A DNA stretch of 64,000 nt from JANJUB01 sp031386985 (GCA_031386985.1 JANNCV010000026.1:1-64000); one strand, 5' to 3'. Counted from the stretch's first letter, positions 52,208 through 63,531 are shown. Made by a program: numbers and translations. The notes: generated from the letters alone by a model not told the origin.

Positions 52208-55200
52208 AACGATTAACCCTCTGTTTATCCGTCATCGCCCTAGCGACAATGTCGCTGGGGCAAGGTTTCGCTAAGAAGGTCACAACGATCCGGGTTGCGA
52301 AAGCCCTGATTGAAAGTGATAATGCCGGACCGGGCCTGTTGAACAATCGGGAGCCTCACGTTTGGTACAACCTTGATTCGAATTCAAAGATCAAGCCCCC
52401 AGGCTTTAACCTCGCGAACCCGGCCCCCCAAGCGGGGACAATCAAGTCTCAATCGGCTTACTGGACGATGCGACTTAGCACCGCCACCGATATTCAGCTC
52501 GCAAATCTTGATGTGATTTTGCTTGCGGCTCATGGATTCGTAAGCCTAAACCCGGCTGAGCGCGAGAAGCTGCGCCGATTTGTTGAGAAGGGCGGCGTGC
52601 TCTGGGTAGACGTCAACTCATTTACAACCCTGGACCCTTGGAATAGCTTGCCCTATCCGTTTACCACGACAACCCTTGTCGGCGGCCCCGGGGCGTATAC
52701 CGATTTCAATAGCTTCCTTTTGAACTATCCCAATCCGATTACCGAGTTTGACCTGTTCCAGATGCAAGCGGATCAGACGACGAGTTTGCGTGATCTTAAC
52801 CTTGCCTCGCTTGGTTTTGGTGCGCTTGCCTCGATTGGCGAGCCTTTAGGCACGGATTCAACTCGTTTTGACATCATCGCTTCCGATAACAAAGGCTCTT
52901 ACGTTTCGCTTGGCAAAATTGGCGATGGTTTCATGCTTGTAACTTCCAAAGGCGTAGCGACAACTCTGAACCGGATTCCGGTTAGCGGTGGCTATAACAA
53001 CAATCTTGGCCCCACGGGTATACGACCAGAGTTTGACCGCGCGTCCGATGCGGCGGGCAAGCTCGTCATCAACTTAATTTATCAAACGGCGGCCTACGAA
53101 GGGGCACTGAAGGGGGCGCGTAAGTCGGGCTCTACTCAGCTAGATTTCGGCGCTCCGATGCTCCAGAGTTTCGCGGATATTAACTTGCCGCCATACAATG
53201 CTCAAAACGACTATCGCCCACCCGCAGTTTTCAAGGGCTTATTGATCATGCCGATTAATAACGGCATCGCCGTTTACGACGCTGATCCACGGAAGGACCT
53301 GGATGGTGACGGTGATCCTGATGATGGCATTCGTGATTTTGCCATTGGCTCTGGCTACGATCTGGTTTGGATATCCCAAGCCCTTTCCGGCCCAGTTTCT
53401 TCGCCGATAGGGATCGAAGTGCCCAATGCTTCGCCCAGTATCACCCGCGATCAGATTGTGGTTTGTGATGCTGCGGGCGCGATTCATTCTTTTGAGGCAT
53501 TTCCCTACAATGCCAACGGAATTATTCAAGGTTTGATCGCGGCTCCGCCTCTTTATTCGATCTCACCCGATACGGGTCCGGCAGATTTGGATACGGGATT
53601 GGAAGGTCACGGCATTTATGCGCCTACGTTCCATGAGGGCTACCTCTTTATGGGCGACTCGCAGAACAATGGCCTCGGTCGCTCCGGTCGAATCTGGGTT
53701 GCCAATCCGGCTACCGGCTTGCAAGTAACCACGAACGGAGTAGGCTGGTCCATGGGTGGAAGCGCCGCTTCCGGCGCGGTCGGCGATATTAGTTTTTCCC
53801 CAACCGTAGGTTACATTCCGATTCTGGATAATTCAGGTGGCTTAGATAAGGTCATTTACGTGCCAACTCGGCCAAATCCAGCAGGCCCTCAAAGCACCGC
53901 CGGAGTTTCGAGCATCTGGTTTGGAGCGAAAGGCGAAAAGCCGGCCAGTCCGCCGATCGATTCTCCCGCTACGCTTCAGATTCAAACTCGAGCAAGCAGC
54001 CAGGGTCTTACGATTTACAAACCTACAACCGCCACGGACGATCTGGGCCTTGGGGTTCGACTTACGATTGTTAAGCCAAACGGTGATCCTTACACCACCG
54101 CAGAAATGGACGCGACCTTCACGGGTGCCTATGCGGAATCAAACGGCGTTTTGACCTTTGCGAAAAAACCTGCCGCCCTCCCCTTCCCGGTTGGCTATGG
54201 CGTTCGTTTGGATTACACGATTGATTACGGCACCGGAATTCCGGGCATGGCGAGTCAGATCGTACGCGGCAACATCAACCTCCCCGACGACACCGGTAAA
54301 GAGCGCAGAATTCTCCACGGAATCGCGCTTTCGGCCCGGGGCACCATGCACATCGTGATGAGCAGCCAAAACCCGACACTCAAAGCGGGTGGCTCTTACT
54401 ATGCGATTCGGGAAGAAGGAAGAGGCAACTTTAAAGTTGTAAACCGTTTTACGCTCTATCCCAATCACGTCTTAACTTTGAACCAGGCCACGGCGGTCAA
54501 CTATCCAGAAACGTTACAAAACTCCGACCCCTTACTCGGTTTTCTCCCGCCCGGTCTTATTCAGAACTTGCTGAGTGGGCCAATTGCCAATCAGACGTTC
54601 GTAAGCGGCCCTGTGATCAGCGGAGACCAGGTCATTGTTTCGGCACGAGGTGTCAGGAGCATTTTTGTGCCGATGTCATTTACTATGGCGTTTAAGACTG
54701 AGCCCGATCCCATCAAAATAATTGTTCCGAGCCTCGCCGCCGGATTTGCCATTCTGCAACCCGACCTTGATCGTTCTAGCTCGGGGCCAGGCGGCATGCC
54801 CGACGTGTTTAGCGTCTTGCAGCCGAACCAATACGTGTACGAAGAGCGAGGGGGCGTGGGCACGATTCGGATTGATAATCTGAGCGCGACCACGCGCGGA
54901 CCTCTAACCAACGTGCTTAGCACCAGTCAGCCCGTTATTCTCCGGCAAAACACCCAAACCGACGTGCTCCTAGAGCCATCGGCGCGGGGAAGTTGGAACC
55001 AACTCAACTGGTACACCATTTGGATTGGCTCAAATACGAAGAGCCCAGCATTCGCTTCGGGGAACACGGCATTTATTGCCACCTCCAGCGCATGGGTTAG
55101 CATTTTGAGTGGCGCTGGTTTCACCGAAGTAGGTCAAGTCTTTGGAATGGAGACCAATATCAGTCCCAACGATAAGTTCCTGGGCTCCTCCGATCCGAAT

Positions 55201-56805
55201 AGGCCGTGGATGAAGCAACTTTACATGATCACGGGAACACCGATGACCACTTTTGATCCGAACCCCGCGATCAAATGGCCAGCGATGCAAGGAATCACCA
55301 GCTTCGCCGACTATCAGACAAGATTGCAGCAAACGGTTTTGCGCCGTCCTGGCGGAGGTGGATTCTCTTCACCCACGATGGGAGCGATCGGCGGGTTGGG
55401 TTCGGTTTTTGCTTGGTCGCCCGAAGGTATTTGGGGATTCAACAAGGCCGACTTCCTTGTCGCCGATGAAGCCCGAGTAGCCCGATTTGACCAGATTGGA
55501 ACTCCCGTTTGGTCCCTCGATGCTACGTTCAAAACCGGTAATCAAGGCGACACGGGCGGTGCCGCTCAAGTCACAAAACTTGTGCGTCCAACGAAGGTAT
55601 ACGGCCTCGGCGATCGTCAGGTGTTGATTGTGGACACAGGCGCAAGCCGCGTTATCAAGGCGGATATCAGCGGGAAAGAGTTGCGCTCGGTTTCGCAGTT
55701 CAAACTGGATGCAACCTATACGCCAGATTCCTACGCCAGCAATGAACCTAAGACTTTATCGTATCCGCGTGACGCGATGACATTCACCGGCATCGTTGCC
55801 GCCGCCAACAATCCTTTCAGTAATGCGCAAGCATTCGAGTATTGGGTTCACTACGCGATCGCGGATACCGGCAACCAGCGCATTGTTGAAGTTGTTGATC
55901 GCTTCGCCTATGTGAACAATCGCATCGGCTCGATCCTTAGCGATTCGAACGGCGATAGAGCGGTTGGTGTACTTTATTGGCACAGCGCCGCCAAACATAG
56001 CGGCGCGGGATACGATTACACTTCGTTGGACCGAGCTTTTGTTGATGCAGGCGTGAACTCGCGTTACATCTACGTGGCCGGAATTGGCAACCAACTTCCG
56101 ACCCGGGCCGACATTGGTCTGGACACACCCGCGACTACTCCGCAGCCTCGCCGTTCGGATGAAGGAAACGGAGGCGTTGTTATCTTTGACGGAGCCGCAA
56201 GCACGGTCATCAATGAAGTGAACGTTCCCGCGCTTCCCGCAAACGTTTATTGGGATCCGGCAACCGGAACCTTCAACTCCCCGGCTGAGCCCGCTCGAAG
56301 AAAGCGGCTTGGCAGTTTGAATTCGGTTGACCTGCATTATCATGATGTTGGCGGAACACCCCACCTTGATATCATGGTTACCGACTCTGAAGGAGTATTC
56401 GAACTGAGCGGTAGCGGCACTAGCTGGGATGTCGAATGGATGCTCACTCGCAAGGCCTATGTGGCGATGCGTGGAAATAACACCAATGTGTTCTATCAAG
56501 ACAACCCCGCCGATTTAAACGCAACCTACGCCAAACGCCTTGATTCGGGCGAGGTATTGATTTGCAATGGCTACACCGGCTACTATCGCCGAAACCTCGT
56601 CACCGACCCCCGCGTCAGATTTACGGGCGAAGTAATCTTAGTTAACGGTGATTTCGATCCAGTTGGAACAGGCCTTGGCTTTGATTTCACCAAATTCAAC
56701 TTAGGATTCCATACCACGAGCATTCATGCGGTGCTCAATAACAAACCCGGTGGAACGTATGATGCGCGTGGCATCGTCGGCCCCGTGTTCGCAGATAAGC
56801 AATAA
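52204..56805 (+). CDS. Giant secreted protein 1 with GATase-like and beta-propeller regions
   Basis: This is a 1533-residue protein with signal peptide MKRLTLCLSVIALATMSLGQ. Residues ~85-140 look like a DUF4159/GATase-like segment (LNPAEREKLRRFVEKGGVLWVDVN). The DLDGDGDPDDG loop near 365 could bind calcium. Repeated beta-propeller-type stretches occur later (RPTKVYGLGDRQVLIVDTGASRVIKAD; YAIADTGNQRIVEVVDRF), similar to NHL repeats. No C-terminal anchor is visible. GTG start overlaps the preceding stop (GTGA). Confidence 0.65.
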   Translation: MKRLTLCLSVIALATMSLGQGFAKKVTTIRVAKALIESDNAGPGLLNNREPHVWYNLDSNSKIKPPGFNLANPAPQAGTIKSQSAYWTMRLSTATDIQLANLDVILLAAHGFVSLNPAEREKLRRFVEKGGVLWVDVNSFTTLDPWNSLPYPFTTTTLVGGPGAYTDFNSFLLNYPNPITEFDLFQMQADQTTSLRDLNLASLGFGALASIGEPLGTDSTRFDIIASDNKGSYVSLGKIGDGFMLVTSKGVATTLNRIPVSGGYNNNLGPTGIRPEFDRASDAAGKLVINLIYQTAAYEGALKGARKSGSTQLDFGAPMLQSFADINLPPYNAQNDYRPPAVFKGLLIMPINNGIAVYDADPRKDLDGDGDPDDGIRDFAIGSGYDLVWISQALSGPVSSPIGIEVPNASPSITRDQIVVCDAAGAIHSFEAFPYNANGIIQGLIAAPPLYSISPDTGPADLDTGLEGHGIYAPTFHEGYLFMGDSQNNGLGRSGRIWVANPATGLQVTTNGVGWSMGGSAASGAVGDISFSPTVGYIPILDNSGGLDKVIYVPTRPNPAGPQSTAGVSSIWFGAKGEKPASPPIDSPATLQIQTRASSQGLTIYKPTTATDDLGLGVRLTIVKPNGDPYTTAEMDATFTGAYAESNGVLTFAKKPAALPFPVGYGVRLDYTIDYGTGIPGMASQIVRGNINLPDDTGKERRILHGIALSARGTMHIVMSSQNPTLKAGGSYYAIREEGRGNFKVVNRFTLYPNHVLTLNQATAVNYPETLQNSDPLLGFLPPGLIQNLLSGPIANQTFVSGPVISGDQVIVSARGVRSIFVPMSFTMAFKTEPDPIKIIVPSLAAGFAILQPDLDRSSSGPGGMPDVFSVLQPNQYVYEERGGVGTIRIDNLSATTRGPLTNVLSTSQPVILRQNTQTDVLLEPSARGSWNQLNWYTIWIGSNTKSPAFASGNTAFIATSSAWVSILSGAGFTEVGQVFGMETNISPNDKFLGSSDPNRPWMKQLYMITGTPMTTFDPNPAIKWPAMQGITSFADYQTRLQQTVLRRPGGGGFSSPTMGAIGGLGSVFAWSPEGIWGFNKADFLVADEARVARFDQIGTPVWSLDATFKTGNQGDTGGAAQVTKLVRPTKVYGLGDRQVLIVDTGASRVIKADISGKELRSVSQFKLDATYTPDSYASNEPKTLSYPRDAMTFTGIVAAANNPFSNAQAFEYWVHYAIADTGNQRIVEVVDRFAYVNNRIGSILSDSNGDRAVGVLYWHSAAKHSGAGYDYTSLDRAFVDAGVNSRYIYVAGIGNQLPTRADIGLDTPATTPQPRRSDEGNGGVVIFDGAASTVINEVNVPALPANVYWDPATGTFNSPAEPARRKRLGSLNSVDLHYHDVGGTPHLDIMVTDSEGVFELSGSGTSWDVEWMLTRKAYVAMRGNNTNVFYQDNPADLNATYAKRLDSGEVLICNGYTGYYRRNLVTDPRVRFTGEVILVNGDFDPVGTGLGFDFTKFNLGFHTTSIHAVLNNKPGGTYDARGIVGPVFADKQ

Positions 56806-56823
56806 GGAAGAAAGGAAAAAACT

Positions 56824-59800
56824 GTGAAAACCCTCAAAACTTTAGGCGCGATCAGCTTGATCGCCATGACCGCCCTTGGCATAGCTCAGGATTTTCCCGG
56901 CTTGCAGGGCGGCAGTGCGCGTCAAGGCGTGAACACGGGCGCATTATTGAACTCAGCCGGACGCGCCTTCCTTACTTGGTATGCCCCGCTCATCAACGAT
57001 GTGGATGGGTACAAGTTGATTAGAGACAATAACACGACCCAAAAGGTGTTCACTCCAGGCTGGAATTTCCCCGCCCAGATTGATGAAGCACCGGGTGCGT
57101 TTCTGGTGCAAGCTGAAACTCCGACCGTGCGACCCGATATCGTTCCCATCGGAACCGAACCCGTGCGCCAACGAATCAACTGGTTTGAAAACGCATTGCG
57201 CGGTATTGCCTACTACGGACCGGGCCCCGTTCCTGCGGGTTACACCGCTCCCGGTGCGCCTGGTTATGCCTATTCTCGCACGGTGCCAAGTGCGGCCGAT
57301 CCGCTAACACTTGAATTTATTGCGGACTCGCTCAATACGTTCTCGTGGACAGTTGAACCTCCAGCGGATCCAAGTATTCCAAACCAACGATACTCCCGAA
57401 ATTACGCGCTCAGTGCCTACATTAATGTTGGACCAACGGGTGACGGCGTGGGCAATCTGCTTTACCAACAACGCTATTGGGTCTATACGATTCAGCATGC
57501 CACCGGAACGTACACGGATATCGTTGATACGTTCGCTTCTGGCAACGGCTTTGTACGCCTCGGCGGTGGCGGCTTACCGACCAGCCGTTTGTTTACTTAC
57601 GATGGCACCAACCCAATCGTGATCACTCTTTACAACACGGTCCCACGCAAAAACGGGCATCAAGGCGACGTCATTCCTGCGCCATTCCCGGTCAACGACC
57701 CACGCTGGCTTAACACCTATCCGAGCCAACCTTACAGCACCATCGTTTGTGCCGATGCGGTTCAAGCCATCCCCGTTACAGGCGAATATGCTTCAACTCC
57801 TATCGTGTCTGCGCTAGACCCCGCGATTTTGGGCAGTCCGATTCGCGTTTTTGCCGCTCGAAACACCTTTCTCGTCGGGAATCAAAACGGAGAGGATGTA
57901 ACTACCGTTAAGGCGATAGCGACTGCTCACGATCATGCCACCGGCAACAAAATATGGTCTTATTCCCCAATAGATGAGAGCGACCTAGCAACAACCCTTG
58001 ACAATACATCCGCCGGTGTAACCGGAGGAGCCCTACCCTGGTTCACAACCACCGCGGAGCCCGGATATCTTGGCGCCAACTACTTCAAGGCCCCCGCCGT
58101 TGTGGTCGCCGGAACTGAGCAAAACGTTCGATACACCCCGACCCTAACAAAGGGAACCTATGAGATTTTGGCCTGGCTGCCTGGAAGTCGAGGTTTAGAA
58201 CTCCTGGCTCGCCAGGTGGTTTACCTCGTTCACGAAGGCGCAACAACGACAACCGTGCTGGTTGATCAAGATGTTGCGCGCGGTTGGGTTAATATAGGTG
58301 CTCGCCGATTTACCCACGATCCGGTCGGCGCGCCCCTTTCGGTAGATGTAACAAACCTTAGCAATAACCCCGCCGACATTGGTCGCGAGGTCATGACCGA
58401 CTCCGTGAAATTCATCGGTGCGGCAAATACGGCCGCAACTTCGACGATGGTTCATAAAGTTGCAGGCGTTCGTGTAACAAACGGTGGCCCCGTGGTTCAG
58501 ACACCGGTGGTGTTGCTCGCAACCGAAGACGGTAAGCTGAGTTGCCTCGATGCTACTGGCAACGGCGACGGAACAACCAACATCTACTGGACTTATCCCA
58601 GCACGCCCGATCCGAACAACCCTGGTTGGACGGACCCGAATGCGGTTCTCACTGAAGATGGCCCCGGTCCATCCGCGCAGATGCCGATTGGCTTTGATTT
58701 GGGCTCAGCCCTAGTCGAAACGATTGGTGGGGTTGACTATCTATTTGTAGCTTCCAAGAACGGTCGAATCTACTGCATAGAAATGGCAGGTCGAGGCGAT
58801 ATGACGATCGCGACGCGACTCCCCGGCACAACTCGTAGAGTTTGGACTTACCCCAACGACTTCCCGGCGCCTTCATCACGAACCGGCCTCGGATCGTTTA
58901 CGGGCTCTTTAGCTTATAGCGTGACAGCGGCTGGTCCGACAATTTTTGCGGGCGCACCGCAGGGTCGCATGTATGCGATTGAAGCGTTGCCCGCTGTAAT
59001 CACGAATAAGACCACGAATGTTCGATGGACCTACCCGGCGTTGAATCAACCCACCCTTGGTGCGATTCGCATGACTCCGGCGGTTGAAGGTAATCGCGTG
59101 TTCTTTGGCACCGAAAGAAAGGTGGGCGATGATCGTGGCCGCTTCTATAGCCTCGACGCCGATACCGGAGCCGTTAACTGGGAATTCAACTCAACCGCGC
59201 TCTGGGTGAACACAGCCGTAGAGGCGGATCACTTCCTTGCCTCTCCGGTTTTCGTTGCCGCGCCTTTTGTCGCTACCCCTCCCGCTGATCCGGCGATGAT
59301 TGTGGTTGCGAATGAAAACCGCTACATTACGAGTCTTGATGCGGCTACCGGTGCGGTCCTTTGGGTAACGGATGAACTTGGTTCATCGGTGATTGGTGGC
59401 CTTTCGGTTGCGCAAATTAATGCGTTTGATGGCGGAGCCGGCGGTACCCGAACTCCGGCGACCCTGATTTTGGTTCCAACTTCTGATGGAACGTTTGCCG
59501 GCCTTTTTGCCAAGAGTGGAGCTGGACCTTTGGCCGTCAACCGTTTCGGAACTAAGCTCGCTTGGCGTTATCTCGCCGCTGGCGATCCGGTTACGGCTTC
59601 GATTTCAAGCGGAAGGACCTTCATCTATGGAGCCGACGCCGCTGGGAACATCTACGCCTTTAACAATCTGGGCAACGGTGCCAATGGTGACCTTGAGGGC
59701 CCTGGACAGGTAGACATCATTCCCAATGAATCCACGCCCGATACGGATGACTTCCGCGAAGGCAAGCTACTCTTTGTAACCAAGGACACGTATCAACGGC

Positions 59801-62800
59801 TTCGTTTGCCCGATACTGACCTTCTCCATCTCACCTACGCCCAAGTTATCGGCGACCCGACTCGCCACGTCACGCAAACCGCGTTCGACTGGGGACAGAC
59901 CGTGTATGCCTTGGCGTATGATTTCCCTTACCTTGATGTTTACACTCAAGGAGCGCTCGCCGGAACCGGTGCACCGCCTCCCATCGTCAACTACCGCATT
60001 TCAGTTGAGGGCGCTTCAATTCGAAATCTCTCGATAGAAGCCCGCCGATTCCGGTTGCCCCTTACCGCTCCAATGGCGCCCAGCGGAGCTCGACGACTTG
60101 ATGGTTATGCTTGTTACCCGTATATCATTCAGAGCGGCGGAAGCAACGCCATGCCTCCTGGCAACGCCCAAATCAGCTTCGGCGTGGCGACCTCGGCTTT
60201 GACCGATCCTCCGCGACAAGTCAATATTACGTTGAACCCGGCGCAGGTTACAAAGAGTTTCGTGATTGCGAATCCGATTGCTCTTGTTATGGGCGTTGGC
60301 GCGATGCTTACCCTTGGCTTTGATTATGATCCGGGCTTTGCGGAAAACTTGGTTAATGGTTCGCCTGATCTTCCTGGACCTAAGCTTGAAAACAAGATGA
60401 GTGCGATTCTCGGATTCGTTAATCATGGTCAGGCTAATGCCGTTCAGATTGGCATCGTTGATCGCTCTTTGATGACTCTCCTTCGCGGCCCCGAGCAAGG
60501 ACTTGATAACGTTCGAGTTCAAGTATCTGATTTGGCTTGGCAGGGCGGTTATGCGGCGGTTCATAAGCCGATTGATTCGATTCCTTACTACGCCGCTTTC
60601 TATGGCACAGGCAAGGGATTGGAAGACTATCCAATCAACTTCCCGAATCTAAGTTTTGACTATCCTGACCTTGATCGCCAAAACATCAAGGTAACCAAGG
60701 ACCCGAACGGTTTTGCTGAAAACCCGCTGTTCAACACGATCAGTCTATTCCCCGTTACGAACGTGAATGAGCTGGTCTCACCACCAACGAGGACTATGAA
60801 TCCAACTCCGTTCGATTTCGGAGTAAACGTTCCGCGGTTCCAACCGACTAATACGACGGGATTCAACCTGAACTCTGATGGTAGCTTTATCGGTGCGTCG
60901 GGATTCTACGGTGGAATCAACGTATTCGTTGATTCAAATGGAGATGGCGTTCTCACTCAAGCTCGCGGTCGCCGCGAAGCATTCCGATTGTTCAACATGG
61001 CGATTGGAGTTCCACACGATGAACGCATTACGATGGAAACAGCGACCCTTGATCTGGGCAACCTTGCCTCAGGCACGGGTTATGATCCGGGTGACCCAAA
61101 GACTGGAACTACATTCAGCCCTTGGATCGGCCCTTACCAATCCCTCTTCCGACCACTAACCTTCCACAACGAAGGCAACGTCAACCTCTTGAACATTCGC
61201 CTCGCGAAGACCTACGGTGGCGGTAATCCGTGGGAAATCTTCTCGGCGACGAATCATGAGCTTGCTTGGCTTGACGGGAACCGAAACCTTCATGCGACCT
61301 TCGATAGCGATTTCCAGAACTTAATTGGTCAACCAATCCTTCCAAAGGCCCGCGTTGGAGACAGCAATCCGACGGCGTTCCGGGATAACCCCCGCGTTCG
61401 TGACAATAGCAATATTGGTGCTACAGCCGGCGTATTGGATGGAACCCGTCCAGACCCAGAAAGCCCACGAGTTGCGGTATCGTTGCCGCTTGGATTCCCG
61501 GTTGGTCTGTACTCTTCCATCATTCGCGTGATTGAGGATAACGACCAAAACGAAGACATGGGCGCGGCCGAGACATTCAGCGATCCAACAACAACGTTAA
61601 AATTCACCCCACGCGAAACTCGGGCGACGAACTCGTACACTCCGAATACGGCGACGATGGTTGATGACCTGATCCCGAATACGGCTCAGAACTTCCTCCA
61701 CGCGAATGCGCAGCCAACGGGAATGCGAACAGCCGACGGACATTTGGTTACGGCGTTCACATCTGATCGCTTTGGCGGAGTGGGAACAAACTTTGACATC
61801 GCTCAGCCGGTGGGTTCGGTTACCGATCCCCAGTGGCGAATCTACATTGGGTCTGTCCAAGGCGCGGCCCCCGCTGCTCTACCGGGCACAAACCCAATTC
61901 GTGACCTGAATTCGTTTGTTCCGGCCAGCCCAACTCGCTGGTTCCAGCGGGATGTGCCCGAATATCCGACGACGCCGCCGGCGGTGCTCTTCCCCGGTGA
62001 TCCGGTGGTGGGTAATACGGCCAAATACGGTTCACCGGCGTTCCCAGGGGCAGGCATGTTGAACCCAATCACGGGTGCGGTTCATCCCTTTGCTTACATG
62101 GCGTTCATCGGTAGCGCTCAAAAGCAAGGTGCGCAAGAGCGATATGGCGACACGCGAATCTTCCTCGCCCAAGTAACGGTTAGCCCAACCGGTGGGACCA
62201 ACGCTGGTGTCCCTGTCGGCCTTCCTAATGATCCACAAATGGCCAAGTCAGCTCCGTCGGTTTACCAGTTGGGTAACGACGCGACGGTGTTCTTCACGGC
62301 TCATGGAACCGGCCAACCTCAAATTCATTACGCTAGCTACGATGGCGCAGCGTGGAATGCAACCCGAGTGTTGAGCTTGGGTAGTGGTTTTGAAGGCGTC
62401 GGCGGCGCAAATGTGTCGGGTCGCGTTTATCAAGGCGTTGGCGGCGGCGGACAGCCGGCGAACGGTAGCTCAATCCTCGAAATCGCCTTCACTGGCAAAT
62501 TGAGAGGACGACCGGCTAACGAAATCTTCATTACGAGGATGGCGGCAAATGGTGTTCTTCCGGGTAACCAGTTCTTCTACCCAACTCGAACTAACGAAGT
62601 TCTAAGAACCGACACCGAGCCCGGAACTTACCGTGCAAGTGGCGTTTCGTGGGACTTGAACAATGTCAACCTGAACTACAGCATCAACGGTGCGGCTCCG
62701 GTTACGCTTGAAGTGCCCGGAACTCGGGAAACGGATCGAGCGTCCGGCTTGATAACCTTCGGCACGGTGATGGGAGGCAAGGCTTACCTTGATCCAAACC

Positions 62801-63531
62801 TAGGAACGGTTCGACTCACGAACTCGTTGCCTGTTCGCAACCTTGTTCTGTATCTCACTTATCGGGCTCGCGTTCTGAAACTCAGTGCCAGCGGCACCGG
62901 ATATTCGGGCGCAACGATGATGTTTGACAATCGTTTGATTGGCGAGCTAAGCTACTGGGCCGATCCGACGACCAACACGGCAATTCTTCCGGGCGATCCG
63001 GTTCGAAGTAGCCGATACGTTGTGACGTACAGCCGTGCTGCCGCCGGAAACGGCCAAACTGCTCGTCCGTACATGCAAACGCTTCGGTTTGGAGTTCAAC
63101 TCCCTTACGACATCGCGACAGCCGCCAATGGAAACGTGGTCGCGATCACGGTCGCCGGCGCGTCAAGCTTCTACCAGGTAGACCCATCGAACGGTCGTGT
63201 TTACTTTACGGCAAGCGATGAAAACCGAAACATAACGGTAACGTACACGGGCCTTGATGATGCGGGCAACACTATCAACGTGGCCGCGACCAACTACACG
63301 GTGAGCCTCATGACCGAGCGCGGAGAAATCCCCGTTCTCATGGATCAAACCGTAAACGAAAGCCAAATGAGCGCGTTCCTCGATCCGTTCGACATTTCAG
63401 GCGCAGGTAACGGCCAACGTTACCGCCGTCCAGGGTTGATCTGGATGCTTTGGACGAGCACCCGAACGGGAACCCCGGACATCTTCTTCCAGACGATTGC
63501 TCCGAGATTCACCCCGGTCGGTCGGCAGTAA
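56824..63531 (+). CDS. Giant secreted protein 2 with golvesin-like and PQQ-type propeller domains
   Basis: This is a 2235-residue protein with signal peptide MKTLKTLGAISLIAMTALGIAQ. Residues ~415-545 fit a golvesin C-terminal-like domain (VRYTPTLTKGTYEILAWLPG...VWIN-like sheet...MTDSVKFIG). Residues ~560-960 hold about six PQQ-type propeller blades with WTYPxx endings (GKLSCLDATGNGD, GRIYCIEMAGRG, GRMYAIEALP, GRFYSLDADTGAVNWEF, NRYITSLDAATGAVLWV, GNIYAFNNLG). The remaining ~1250 residues are beta-rich and unrecognised. The GTG start has an AGGAAGAAAGG ribosome site. It ends 10 bases before a strong terminator. Confidence 0.7.
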   Translation: MKTLKTLGAISLIAMTALGIAQDFPGLQGGSARQGVNTGALLNSAGRAFLTWYAPLINDVDGYKLIRDNNTTQKVFTPGWNFPAQIDEAPGAFLVQAETPTVRPDIVPIGTEPVRQRINWFENALRGIAYYGPGPVPAGYTAPGAPGYAYSRTVPSAADPLTLEFIADSLNTFSWTVEPPADPSIPNQRYSRNYALSAYINVGPTGDGVGNLLYQQRYWVYTIQHATGTYTDIVDTFASGNGFVRLGGGGLPTSRLFTYDGTNPIVITLYNTVPRKNGHQGDVIPAPFPVNDPRWLNTYPSQPYSTIVCADAVQAIPVTGEYASTPIVSALDPAILGSPIRVFAARNTFLVGNQNGEDVTTVKAIATAHDHATGNKIWSYSPIDESDLATTLDNTSAGVTGGALPWFTTTAEPGYLGANYFKAPAVVVAGTEQNVRYTPTLTKGTYEILAWLPGSRGLELLARQVVYLVHEGATTTTVLVDQDVARGWVNIGARRFTHDPVGAPLSVDVTNLSNNPADIGREVMTDSVKFIGAANTAATSTMVHKVAGVRVTNGGPVVQTPVVLLATEDGKLSCLDATGNGDGTTNIYWTYPSTPDPNNPGWTDPNAVLTEDGPGPSAQMPIGFDLGSALVETIGGVDYLFVASKNGRIYCIEMAGRGDMTIATRLPGTTRRVWTYPNDFPAPSSRTGLGSFTGSLAYSVTAAGPTIFAGAPQGRMYAIEALPAVITNKTTNVRWTYPALNQPTLGAIRMTPAVEGNRVFFGTERKVGDDRGRFYSLDADTGAVNWEFNSTALWVNTAVEADHFLASPVFVAAPFVATPPADPAMIVVANENRYITSLDAATGAVLWVTDELGSSVIGGLSVAQINAFDGGAGGTRTPATLILVPTSDGTFAGLFAKSGAGPLAVNRFGTKLAWRYLAAGDPVTASISSGRTFIYGADAAGNIYAFNNLGNGANGDLEGPGQVDIIPNESTPDTDDFREGKLLFVTKDTYQRLRLPDTDLLHLTYAQVIGDPTRHVTQTAFDWGQTVYALAYDFPYLDVYTQGALAGTGAPPPIVNYRISVEGASIRNLSIEARRFRLPLTAPMAPSGARRLDGYACYPYIIQSGGSNAMPPGNAQISFGVATSALTDPPRQVNITLNPAQVTKSFVIANPIALVMGVGAMLTLGFDYDPGFAENLVNGSPDLPGPKLENKMSAILGFVNHGQANAVQIGIVDRSLMTLLRGPEQGLDNVRVQVSDLAWQGGYAAVHKPIDSIPYYAAFYGTGKGLEDYPINFPNLSFDYPDLDRQNIKVTKDPNGFAENPLFNTISLFPVTNVNELVSPPTRTMNPTPFDFGVNVPRFQPTNTTGFNLNSDGSFIGASGFYGGINVFVDSNGDGVLTQARGRREAFRLFNMAIGVPHDERITMETATLDLGNLASGTGYDPGDPKTGTTFSPWIGPYQSLFRPLTFHNEGNVNLLNIRLAKTYGGGNPWEIFSATNHELAWLDGNRNLHATFDSDFQNLIGQPILPKARVGDSNPTAFRDNPRVRDNSNIGATAGVLDGTRPDPESPRVAVSLPLGFPVGLYSSIIRVIEDNDQNEDMGAAETFSDPTTTLKFTPRETRATNSYTPNTATMVDDLIPNTAQNFLHANAQPTGMRTADGHLVTAFTSDRFGGVGTNFDIAQPVGSVTDPQWRIYIGSVQGAAPAALPGTNPIRDLNSFVPASPTRWFQRDVPEYPTTPPAVLFPGDPVVGNTAKYGSPAFPGAGMLNPITGAVHPFAYMAFIGSAQKQGAQERYGDTRIFLAQVTVSPTGGTNAGVPVGLPNDPQMAKSAPSVYQLGNDATVFFTAHGTGQPQIHYASYDGAAWNATRVLSLGSGFEGVGGANVSGRVYQGVGGGGQPANGSSILEIAFTGKLRGRPANEIFITRMAANGVLPGNQFFYPTRTNEVLRTDTEPGTYRASGVSWDLNNVNLNYSINGAAPVTLEVPGTRETDRASGLITFGTVMGGKAYLDPNLGTVRLTNSLPVRNLVLYLTYRARVLKLSASGTGYSGATMMFDNRLIGELSYWADPTTNTAILPGDPVRSSRYVVTYSRAAAGNGQTARPYMQTLRFGVQLPYDIATAANGNVVAITVAGASSFYQVDPSNGRVYFTASDENRNITVTYTGLDDAGNTINVAATNYTVSLMTERGEIPVLMDQTVNESQMSAFLDPFDISGAGNGQRYRRPGLIWMLWTSTRTGTPDIFFQTIAPRFTPVGRQ

